Assembly (NCBI RefSeq): GCF_015476545.1
Contig: NZ_JADMKV010000013.1
Coordinates: 25,308-89,307 of the forward strand
DNA: 64,000 bases
Direction of reading: 5' to 3'
Source of the DNA: Methylobacter sp. BlB1
Lineage (GTDB): Bacteria > Pseudomonadota > Gammaproteobacteria > Methylococcales > Methylomonadaceae
Shown: piece after piece, positions 8,884 through 16,560 of the stretch
Numbering within the stretch: position 1 is the first letter of the stretch
Layout of the letters: each line of letters begins with the position of its first letter
The notes under the pieces: model-generated
Database searches by the model: none
Told to the model about the DNA's origin: nothing
The model's input: only the letters and a program-made list of their open reading frames with translations
Made by a program: the position numbers and the translations under genes

Positions 8884-8906
8884 GGGCGGCTTCGGCCGCC
8901 CTTTTT
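8884..8906 (+). terminator. Intrinsic terminator after the methanethiol oxidase gene
   Basis: A 7-bp GC-only stem, GGGCGGC and GCCGCCC, with a TTCG tetraloop is followed by five T. It lies between the MTO stop and the SCO1-MauG start, so it probably lowers expression of the maturation gene relative to the enzyme. Confidence 0.75.
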
Positions 8907-8932
8907 CCAGTTTTACCGGAGTAAGTCTCTCC

Positions 8933-10819
8933 ATGAACAGCGTCCTCTTGACTACAGCATTGCTCGCGATCAGTTTAATCACGGCTAACGGCTATGCCGA
9001 CCCTAGCCCCGCCGCTTTGCCTTCCTCCGAACGCCTTGAATTTATCGCTCCGGAACCGGGCACTTATCACCTGCCGGCCTTGGGGACTGCCGCCGATGGC
9101 GCCGTGCTGAATACGGAAGGCAAAGAGGCAACGCTGCATGACTTGATGGGCGACAAAGTCGTCCTGCTGAGCTTTATTTATGCTACCTGCAGTGATGTCA
9201 ACGGCTGTCCGCTGGCGACCTCGGTGCTGCACAAAATCAAGAACCGCCTGAAAAAAGAGCCGGATCTGGCCAAGCAATTGCGGCTGTTGACTTTAAGCTT
9301 CAATCCTGAGCATGACACGCCGGCCATGATGAAGCAGTACGGTCAGTCATTTCAGGAGCCGGGCGTCGAATGGCGGTTCCTGACCACGCGCTCGGAGCGG
9401 CAGTTGCAGCCGATACTGGACAGCTACAAGCAAACCCTGGAAAAAGTTTACGACGACCAGGGCCGCTTTACCGGCACGTTCTCGCATATCCTGCGCGTTT
9501 ACCTGATCGATAAAGACAAACAGCTGCGCAATATTTACAGCGTCTCATTCCTGCAGCCGGAGGCGCTGATCAACGACATCAAGACTGTGCTGCTGGCCGG
9601 GAAAAAATCTGAAACCCAGGCGGCCAAAACCGATACCGCTGCGCTGTATGCCGCCGGCGACAATAAAAACCACTACGAACGCAGCGATTATGAAACGCAC
9701 TCGATGGCCCTGACCGACCGCACCGGCCAGCCGGCCGATCTGCTTAAAACGATCAGGCAGCCGCCGTTGGGCTTGCCTGCCGTGCCTGTGCCGGACAACA
9801 ATCCGCTGACTGCTGACAAAGTCAGCCTGGGCCGAAAACTGTTCTATGACCGCCGCCTGTCGCTCAACAACACGTTTTCCTGCGCCATGTGTCATGTTCC
9901 GGAGCAGGGTTTTACCAGCAACGAGATGGCCACGGCCGTCGGCATCGAAGGCCGGACGGTCAGGCGCAATACGCCGACGATCTACAATGCCGCTTATGCG
10001 CAGAGACTGTTCCATGATGGCCGCGAAAACGCACTGGAGCAGCAGGTCTGGCTGCCGCTGCTGGCGCATAATGAAATGGGCAATCCCTCCATCGGCTATG
10101 TGCTCGACAAAGTAAAAAGCAGCGCCGGCTATAACGAACTGTTCAAGAAAATCTTCGGCAAGGGACCTGACATGGAAAGCTTGGGGATGGCGATCGCCAG
10201 TTATGAACGGACCTTGAATTCGGCCAATTCGGCTTTCGACCGCTGGTATTACGCCAAAGACCCGCAGGCGCTCGATGCTAAAGCGCAGCGCGGCTTCAAG
10301 CTTTTTACCGGCAAGGCCAATTGTTCAAGCTGTCATGTCGTCACTGCAGAACACGCCTTGTTCACGGATAATAGTTTGCATAATACCGGCATCGGCTACG
10401 CGGCCGCGATGGGTAAAACGGAAGACGCTCAACGCGTGCAGGTCGCTCCGGGCGTCTATGTCGATGTGGCGGCGCAGTTGATCGATTCGGTTTCCGAAAT
10501 CAAACCCAATGACTTGGGCCGGTATGAAATAACCCAAAATCCGGATGACCGCTGGAAATACAAGACCCCGTCCCTGCGCAATATCAGCCTGACTGCGCCG
10601 TATATGCACAACGGCTCTCTTGGGACACTGAGGCAGGTCATCGAGTTCTATAACAAAGGCGGCGTTGTTAATGAAAACCTGGACCCTTTGATCAAGCCGC
10701 TGAATTTGACGAGCCAGGACATGGATGATTTGGAGGCTTTTCTGAATACACTGACCGGCGATAATGTCCGGGAGCTGGTTTCGGATGCTTTTGCCGCGCC
10801 GGTCGGCGATGCGGAATAG
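8933..10819 (+). CDS. SCO1/SenC - MauG/di-heme cytochrome c peroxidase fusion
   Basis: A 628-residue predicted periplasmic protein made of two enzymes. Residues 1-22 are a signal peptide. Residues about 45-225 are a SCO1/SenC thioredoxin-fold copper chaperone domain with Cys86 and Cys92 (TCSDVNGCPLA) and a downstream His in FSHILRVYLID. Residues about 295-620 are a MauG/bacterial cytochrome c peroxidase domain with two c-type haem motifs, CAMCH (317-321) and CSSCH (464-468). The cysteine pair is CX5C rather than the usual CX3C of SCO proteins. I chose the ATG at 8933 because it has a CGGAG box and a signal peptide; the earlier in-frame ATG at 8870 would run through a terminator. It is probably needed to mature MTO. 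Confidence 0.92.
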   Translation: MNSVLLTTALLAISLITANGYADPSPAALPSSERLEFIAPEPGTYHLPALGTAADGAVLNTEGKEATLHDLMGDKVVLLSFIYATCSDVNGCPLATSVLHKIKNRLKKEPDLAKQLRLLTLSFNPEHDTPAMMKQYGQSFQEPGVEWRFLTTRSERQLQPILDSYKQTLEKVYDDQGRFTGTFSHILRVYLIDKDKQLRNIYSVSFLQPEALINDIKTVLLAGKKSETQAAKTDTAALYAAGDNKNHYERSDYETHSMALTDRTGQPADLLKTIRQPPLGLPAVPVPDNNPLTADKVSLGRKLFYDRRLSLNNTFSCAMCHVPEQGFTSNEMATAVGIEGRTVRRNTPTIYNAAYAQRLFHDGRENALEQQVWLPLLAHNEMGNPSIGYVLDKVKSSAGYNELFKKIFGKGPDMESLGMAIASYERTLNSANSAFDRWYYAKDPQALDAKAQRGFKLFTGKANCSSCHVVTAEHALFTDNSLHNTGIGYAAAMGKTEDAQRVQVAPGVYVDVAAQLIDSVSEIKPNDLGRYEITQNPDDRWKYKTPSLRNISLTAPYMHNGSLGTLRQVIEFYNKGGVVNENLDPLIKPLNLTSQDMDDLEAFLNTLTGDNVRELVSDAFAAPVGDAE

Positions 10820-10850
10820 GCTCGGTCAGGCATCATGATGATAAAGTCGC

Positions 10851-12374
10851 TTAAGCTTTAAGAGCGAGCAGCGAGTTAAACACGGAGTGACTTTCAGATT
10901 GGCTAAAAACGGTGAATTGCTTGATGAAATCATGGCGCGCCCGGTGCCGGCGGGCGTCCAGTTCCTGAATCAATCGGTCCATCGCTGAAACCGTATTGGC
11001 CGGCATAGGGTTGGCCAGTATTTCCTCGCGGAATAGTTTTAATGCGTGCATCTGTACTTCACCGTCCTGAAATTCGCCCAACACGATCTGGAAGGCTTTC
11101 AGGGATTTAACAAGAGGCTTGATCTGGTCTTCAGGATAAAGAGATTGAAAAAACTCCAGCAAATAATGCAGCTTCTTACAGGTTTTTCTTACCTCATGCA
11201 GCGCTTCGGCCGGAGATTGTTCGGTGATGGCTTCGCCTTTCTGCATAAGCCGGCCATAAATCTTGCAGAGTCTGCGCTCGGCCAGCTCTTTAATGGGCAG
11301 CTTGGCATTGGGCTCCAACGGATTTCTTAACGCCGGTTCTTTCAGGTACTGCTCCCATTCGGATAATGTAAAAAGGTATTTTTCGGACTTCAGTTTCCTG
11401 ACCAGTTCCTTATGTGCTTTTTCTTGTTTGGCCTGGATCAATTCATGCAAGGGACTTAGGTCCTCCTGTGTGGAAGCCGGCTGGCTCTCTTTGTAGCGTT
11501 CAAAATCCAATAGAAAAACGTCCAGATCACGAGGCTGGCTGGTAATCTGTCCGAGCCAGGAGAAGAATTCGGCGTAATATGAATTGATAGGCTCAGGCAG
11601 TATGCCTTTGATTTGGTTGAGGCCGGTCCTGGTTTTACGGACCGCGATGCGAAAATCATGCAGAAATTCGCTGTCTGTATGGGCAATGGTTCCCTGTTCA
11701 TTATCCTTGATGGTTTTCAGCAGGTGGCTGTAAATGAATTTGCCGGCAATATCGGCTCGCATGGCCGGGTCCAGGTTAATGGCCGGCCGCGAGGTGTAGG
11801 TTTTAGGCTTGATGCCTTGCAGTTTCAGGGCTGTCAGCAGCAGTGGTTCGTCTGAAAATTTCAGGTTAAGTTCTGCAGTTAATAATTCGCTGATTTCCGA
11901 GACTGCATGCTCATGGCCATCGATTAGCTGCATTGAAGCGCGATTATTGTACAAATCATGCTCTTCAATAAAGAGATTGAGCATGGTTTCTCCGCGCTGA
12001 TTGATTATGTTGAGCCGATGGCATTGATAATTGAGCTTGCAGACAGACAATAAGGCGCGCATCTCCAGCACCGGCTCGATCAGACTGCGTATCTCTCCCG
12101 GCCTGAATTGTCTGCTGAAAGCAGGAACGCTATCAAGCTCTTCCTTGGCGATGATTCGTCCTGTTTCAAGATGCCTTAATACCAGTGTGGATGAAGAGAG
12201 GGATTGATTAAGTTCGCAAGTGATGCTGTGAGCATAAAGCCGCCAGTCAAAGCTGTCGTAATAAGTCTTGAGCGTGTATTGTCGGCTAACCGGTTGCAAA
12301 TCCACTTTGTCGCTTAATTGAGCAATAAATTTTTCCGTTGTTAAATTGATGGGAAATTCAAAATCTAGGAGCAT
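10851..12374 (-). CDS. CHAD domain protein with CYTH-like N-terminus
   Basis: About 507 residues. The C-terminal two-thirds is a CHAD domain: HDFRIAVRKTRTGLNQIKGILP, then SWLGQITSQPRDLDVFLLDFERY and LHEVRKTCKKLHYLLEFFQSLYP, with the regularly placed His/Arg/Lys residues that bind polyphosphate. The first 200 residues look like a diverged CYTH triphosphate-tunnel domain, but no clean ExExK motif is visible. I take the ATG at 12374 (MLLDFEFPI) as start; an upstream in-frame ATG at 12470 would nearly meet sixA. It is divergent from sixA and beside the pst operon, which suggests a polyphosphate-linked role. Confidence 0.8.
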   Translation of the reverse strand: MLLDFEFPINLTTEKFIAQLSDKVDLQPVSRQYTLKTYYDSFDWRLYAHSITCELNQSLSSSTLVLRHLETGRIIAKEELDSVPAFSRQFRPGEIRSLIEPVLEMRALLSVCKLNYQCHRLNIINQRGETMLNLFIEEHDLYNNRASMQLIDGHEHAVSEISELLTAELNLKFSDEPLLLTALKLQGIKPKTYTSRPAINLDPAMRADIAGKFIYSHLLKTIKDNEQGTIAHTDSEFLHDFRIAVRKTRTGLNQIKGILPEPINSYYAEFFSWLGQITSQPRDLDVFLLDFERYKESQPASTQEDLSPLHELIQAKQEKAHKELVRKLKSEKYLFTLSEWEQYLKEPALRNPLEPNAKLPIKELAERRLCKIYGRLMQKGEAITEQSPAEALHEVRKTCKKLHYLLEFFQSLYPEDQIKPLVKSLKAFQIVLGEFQDGEVQMHALKLFREEILANPMPANTVSAMDRLIQELDARRHRARHDFIKQFTVFSQSESHSVFNSLLALKA

Positions 12375-12486
12375 ATTTGCCAGGATAGTAATAGGTTCGG
12401 GGGCGTCTGATATAAACACTGTCAAGCCTATCAACAGAGTATTAACGTTTAATGACAGGCCGGCGTTCAACTACCAAAGGTTGGGT

Positions 12487-13002
12487 ATGAATAGAGAATT
12501 ATGGTTGCTGCGGCACGCAAAATCGGATTGGCATGTCGATGCCGATGATTTCGATCGACCGTTAAGCAGGAGAGGAAAACGCGCAGCCCGACAGATGGGG
12601 ATCTGGATGAAGCAGCATCAGTTGCTGCCAGATTTCGTGGTCAGTTCGCCCGCATTAAGAGCCGTGGCAACGGCGGAGATAGTCTGCGCTGCATTAGGAC
12701 TGCCGGCTCAGGTCATCCATCGGGACAAGCGCTTGTATGAGCAGGATCTGGAGGGATTGAAAGACACGCTTGCCGATTGTCCGGTTCGGGCGGAGCGGGT
12801 TTTATTGATTGGTCATAATCCGGAACTGGAAGCGCTGCTGATTGACTTGGCAGGCAAAGCAGCCGTGCCCGATAAAGATAAGTTATTACCGACAGCGGCT
12901 CTGGCAAGATTGATCATATCTAGTGACTGGAGTCGCCTGAACACAGGGTGCGCAGAACTATTGTCCATTACTTATGCCAGGAATTTACCCAAAGATCGTT
13001 AA
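12487..13002 (+). CDS. sixA: Phosphohistidine phosphatase SixA
   Basis: A 171-residue histidine-phosphatase-superfamily protein. The catalytic LRHAKSDW motif is at the N-terminus. SRRGKRAARQMG and the second catalytic histidine in VLLIGHNPELEAL follow in the family order. E. coli SixA dephosphorylates phosphohistidine on phosphotransfer proteins. I chose the ATG at 12487 because homologues start MxLWLLRHAKS and an AAAGG box precedes it. It lies just upstream of, and co-directional with, pstS, but that gene has its own Pho-type promoter. Confidence 0.92.
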   Translation: MNRELWLLRHAKSDWHVDADDFDRPLSRRGKRAARQMGIWMKQHQLLPDFVVSSPALRAVATAEIVCAALGLPAQVIHRDKRLYEQDLEGLKDTLADCPVRAERVLLIGHNPELEALLIDLAGKAAVPDKDKLLPTAALARLIISSDWSRLNTGCAELLSITYARNLPKDR

Positions 13003-13027
13003 TAGGTAATATTACAAAAAATGAGGG

Positions 13028-13061
13028 TTGTCATATTACTGTCATCTATTGCTTGCATAAT
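13028..13061 (+). promoter_or_regulatory. Pho box and -10 element of pstS
   Basis: Two 11-bp-spaced heptamers, TTGTCAT (13028-13034) and CTGTCAT (13039-13045), match the PhoB consensus CTGTCAT in 6 and 7 positions. A CATAAT -10 hexamer follows after 10 bp (13056-13061), the usual spacing where the Pho box replaces the -35 element. This predicts induction of the pst operon by phosphate starvation through PhoB-PhoR, encoded at 59.6-61.6 kb. Confidence 0.88.
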
Positions 13062-13095
13062 AGTTTCAAGTTAGTTATTTCAGTAAAGGCAGGTT

Positions 13096-14082
13096 ATGAA
13101 ATTATTTTTCAATGTGAAACAGTTGGTTACAGCAATCGGGATGGCTTCCGTCTCATTAGCAAGCAGTCATGCGATGGCTGCACAGACTGTTGATGCGGCT
13201 ATTCCCAGCTATCAAAAAGCCAGCGGCGTATCGGGTAATTTATCCAGCGTAGGTTCAGATTCATTGGCAAATCTGATGACGCTGTGGGCAGAAGAATTCA
13301 ACCGCAACTATCCGAACGTCAACATCCAGATTCAAGCGGCCGGTTCTTCTACCGCACCTCCTGCCTTAACCGAAGGCACGGCCAATATCGGCCCCATGAG
13401 CCGTAAAATGAAAGATGACGAAATCGATGCGTTTGAAAGCAAATTCAATTACAAGCCTACTGCCGTGCCTGTAGCCATCGATGCCTTGGCGGTTTTCGTC
13501 AATAAAGACAATCCGATTAAAGGTCTGACGCTGCCTCAAGTCGATGCGATTTTTTCGGCGACACGCAAGTGTGGATACGACAAAGACATTACTACCTGGG
13601 GTGAAACAGGCATTACCGGGGCCTGGCAAGGCAAAAGCGTTCAGCTATACGGACGTAACTCAGTTTCCGGCACATACGGGTTTTTTAAGGAAGAAGCTTT
13701 ATGCAAGGGCGACTTCAAAGATAACGTCAATGAACAGCCTGGCTCTGCCTCAGTGGTTCAGGCGGTGACGACATCAGTAAACGGTATCGGTTATTCCGGT
13801 ATGGGTTATACGACATCAGGCGTCAGAGCAGTGCCGTTGGCAAAAGCGGCAGGCGAAGCTTTTGTTGATCCCACGCCTGAAAATACACTGGCTGGCAAGT
13901 ATCCTTTAGCGCGTTACCTGTACGTTTACGTCAATAAAAAGCCTAACCAGCCATTGGCACCCTTAGAAAATGAGTTCCTTAAAATGGTATTATCGAAAGA
14001 AGGTCAGCAGGCTGTCATAAAAGACGGCTATATTCCACTGCCTGCCAAAGTGGTTGAAAAAGCATTGGCTTCCATTAAATAA
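13096..14082 (+). CDS. pstS: Phosphate-binding periplasmic protein PstS
   Basis: A 328-residue high-affinity phosphate-binding protein. Residues 1-28 are a signal peptide (ending AMAAQ). The mature start [23 protein letters not shown] carries the serine-rich phosphate loop. Other PstS signatures are [25 protein letters not shown] and [15 protein letters not shown]. It delivers phosphate to the PstCAB transporter encoded just downstream. A Pho box lies 50 bp upstream and a terminator about 130 bp downstream, so pstS can be made in excess over the membrane components. Confidence 0.97.
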   Translation: MKLFFNVKQLVTAIGMASVSLASSHAMAAQTVDAAIPSYQKASGVSGNLSSVGSDSLANLMTLWAEEFNRNYPNVNIQIQAAGSSTAPPALTEGTANIGPMSRKMKDDEIDAFESKFNYKPTAVPVAIDALAVFVNKDNPIKGLTLPQVDAIFSATRKCGYDKDITTWGETGITGAWQGKSVQLYGRNSVSGTYGFFKEEALCKGDFKDNVNEQPGSASVVQAVTTSVNGIGYSGMGYTTSGVRAVPLAKAAGEAFVDPTPENTLAGKYPLARYLYVYVNKKPNQPLAPLENEFLKMVLSKEGQQAVIKDGYIPLPAKVVEKALASIK

Positions 14083-14213
14083 CAGTACAGATTATGGATT
14101 AGCTATGAAAGGACTTTGATTGTTGTGCAGGGATGCATAAACAAGGATGTTGAGCTGGATTAACGCTCTCTTCCCCTTCTCATGATAAACAGAGATTAAT
14201 CCGGACAAAAGGC

Positions 14214-14245
14214 GGCTGAGATTTGTATGAATCTCGGCCTTTTTT
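14214..14245 (+). terminator. Intrinsic terminator/attenuator between pstS and pstC
   Basis: A 10-bp stem (GGCTGAGATT at 14214-14223, AATCTCGGCC at 14230-14239, one G-T pair) with a 6-base loop is followed by six T. Partial read-through would give high PstS and lower PstCAB-PhoU levels. An in-frame ATG at 14227 lies in the loop and is unlikely to be a start. Confidence 0.8.
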
Positions 14246-14286
14246 CGTTTGTATTTCATTGTCCTAACAATTTACAAAATGTCGGC

Positions 14287-16560
14287 ATGTCTGAAAGCAA
14301 TTTAAATTACCAATCTGCGGGTATGAAAACCGATACCGGCAGGCATTATCATCAGTGGCGATTGATAAAAGACCAGTTGGCCCGTTATGGCGTCGTGATA
14401 GGCGGTCTGGGCATCATCGTTGCTATCGCACTGATTTTCTTCTTTCTGCTGTATTCGGTTTTTCCCTTGTTTATACCCGCAGCAGCGGAATCTGCTGCAC
14501 ATTACGACGTGCCCGAAAAAACACTGGGCCATACGCTGTTGCTGACGATGGATGAGCAAAATCAGATGGCCTCTCGTTTCACCGATAGCGGTCAGGTCGT
14601 GTTTTTTGAAGTCGCGACAGGCAAAACGGTGGACGTAAAATCGCTTCCGATACCGGCAGGCGCGCATATCAGCAGTTTTGCCCAAGGCAGTCCAGCCGAG
14701 GGCGAGGTCATTTATGGATTGTCCGATGGCCGAGCTATCGTTGCAAAATCTCAATACCAGGAATCTTATGCGGACGACAGACGGGTTATTACGCCATCCC
14801 TGAGTTATCCATTGGGCGAGGCGCCGCTGATGGTGGACGACACTGGCGCGGCTTTGGAAAAAGTTGCTGTTAAGACCAATGATACAACCACGATTGTAGC
14901 CAAAGCTGCGGATAAGGTCCGATTGGTCAGCTTTGAGAAAAAGGAGTCTTTATTTGATGAGGAAGCAGGACTAAATCGCACCGATGCCGTTCTGAACATG
15001 CCGGCAGCATTTAATCTCACGGATATCATCATCGACAGAGAACAGCGCAGCCTGTATCTGATCAGCAGTGATGGACGTTTGAGTTTTTTTGATATCAGCA
15101 ATAAAAGCAGCCCGGCTATCCGTCAACAGCAGAATGTGGTGGCGGCGGGCGAGAAGATTGCCAGCATTGCATTTCTGAATGGCGATCTGTCGCTGCTGGT
15201 CGGCGATTCCAGCGGATTGGTATCGCAATGGAATTTGGGCAGAGACGATATGAGACAGCCGGCACTGCGGAAGATCAGATCGTTCAAGGTTTCTGACAGC
15301 CCTGTCATTGGCATATACGCCGAGCAGCGCCGCAAAGGTTTTATGACACTGGACGCCAATGGTGTCGTTGGCATTTACCATTCAACTGCTGAAAGAGAGC
15401 TGGTTAAAAAGCCTGTCGGCGATGCGGGCTCTATTGCCGGAACGCTATCGCCCAAAGCCAATGCATTCCTGGTGCAGTCCGGCGACAACACCCTGCATTT
15501 CTGGCATGTTGAAAATGAGCATCCTGAAGTCTCGATGAAGGTGCTTTGGCAGGAAGTCTGGTATGAAAGCTATCCAAAGCCCAGCTATATCTGGCAATCG
15601 TCTTCGGCAAGCAATGATTTTGAGCCTAAATACAGCCTGGTGCCTCTGGTATTCGGCACCTTGAAGGCGGCATTTTATTCGATGTTGTTTGCCGTTCCTT
15701 TGTCATTGATGGGCGCTATTTATACAGCCTACTTCATGACGCCGGCCATGCGCCGTTATGTAAAACCGAGCATTGAAATGATGGGCGCGTTGCCGACTGT
15801 TATTCTGGGCTTTCTGGCCGGCCTCTGGCTGGCGCCGTTTATAGAAGCGCATCTGGCGGGTTTGTTTGCCTTGTTGATGATTGTGCCGCTGGCCGTGATG
15901 CTGTTTGCCTTTCTCTGGCAAAACCTACCCGAAGACCTGCGGCAAAAAGTGCCGGAAGGCTGGGATGCGGCATTGTTGATACCGGTCATTTTATTAAGCG
16001 GCTGGTTTGCTTTTGCCGTCAGCGTGCCTCTGGAAGCCGCATTATTCAATGGCAGCCTGCGCGAATGGTTTAAAGCCGAACTGGGTATTGGCTATGACCA
16101 GCGCAACGCGCTGGTGGTTGGCGTAGCGATGGGCTTTGCCGTGATTCCGACGATTTTTTCGATTGCCGAGGATGCCATTTTCAGTGTGCCGAAACATTTG
16201 ACGGTCGGCTCGCTGGCATTGGGCGCTACGCCTTGGCAGACCATGACCAGGGTCGTGCTGTTGACGGCCAGTCCGGGGATTTTCTCGGCGATCATGATCG
16301 GTCTGGGACGCGCCGTCGGCGAAACCATGATTGTATTGATGGCGACAGGCAATACGCCGGTCATGGATTTAAGCATTTTCCAAGGCATGCGCACCTTATC
16401 GGCCAATATCGCCGTCGAAATGCCGGAATCGGAAGTTGATGGTACGCACTATCGGGTTCTGTTTTTAGCCGCACTGGTATTGTTTTTGTTCACCTTTATT
16501 GTTAACACGCTGGCCGAAGTCATCCGTCAGCGCCTACGCGAAAAATACAGTTCATTATGA
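14287..16560 (+). CDS. pstC: Phosphate ABC transporter permease PstC, long form
   Basis: About 757 residues, much longer than the E. coli form of about 320. After an N-terminal membrane helix (LGIIVAIALIFFFLLYSVFPLF) comes a soluble region of about 400 residues with WD/propeller-like repeats (DGRLSFFDISN, SGLVSQWNLG, DNTLHFWHVEN). The permease core follows: PSIEMMGALPTVILGFLAGLW, the EAA loop near SVPKHLTVGSLALGATPWQT and GLGRAVGETMIVLMATGN. Long PstC proteins of this kind occur in many gammaproteobacteria. I prefer the ATG at 14287 (MSESNLNYQ) because the earlier ATG is inside the terminator loop. The stop overlaps pstA by 4 bp. Confidence 0.93.
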   Translation: MSESNLNYQSAGMKTDTGRHYHQWRLIKDQLARYGVVIGGLGIIVAIALIFFFLLYSVFPLFIPAAAESAAHYDVPEKTLGHTLLLTMDEQNQMASRFTDSGQVVFFEVATGKTVDVKSLPIPAGAHISSFAQGSPAEGEVIYGLSDGRAIVAKSQYQESYADDRRVITPSLSYPLGEAPLMVDDTGAALEKVAVKTNDTTTIVAKAADKVRLVSFEKKESLFDEEAGLNRTDAVLNMPAAFNLTDIIIDREQRSLYLISSDGRLSFFDISNKSSPAIRQQQNVVAAGEKIASIAFLNGDLSLLVGDSSGLVSQWNLGRDDMRQPALRKIRSFKVSDSPVIGIYAEQRRKGFMTLDANGVVGIYHSTAERELVKKPVGDAGSIAGTLSPKANAFLVQSGDNTLHFWHVENEHPEVSMKVLWQEVWYESYPKPSYIWQSSSASNDFEPKYSLVPLVFGTLKAAFYSMLFAVPLSLMGAIYTAYFMTPAMRRYVKPSIEMMGALPTVILGFLAGLWLAPFIEAHLAGLFALLMIVPLAVMLFAFLWQNLPEDLRQKVPEGWDAALLIPVILLSGWFAFAVSVPLEAALFNGSLREWFKAELGIGYDQRNALVVGVAMGFAVIPTIFSIAEDAIFSVPKHLTVGSLALGATPWQTMTRVVLLTASPGIFSAIMIGLGRAVGETMIVLMATGNTPVMDLSIFQGMRTLSANIAVEMPESEVDGTHYRVLFLAALVLFLFTFIVNTLAEVIRQRLREKYSSL

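Noticed and set aside
8870..8932. Upstream in-frame start of the SCO1-MauG gene
   Set aside because: It would be translated through the terminator and would bury the signal peptide.
14227..14286. Upstream in-frame start for pstC
   Set aside because: The ATG lies in the loop of an intrinsic terminator and adds residues not typical of PstC.
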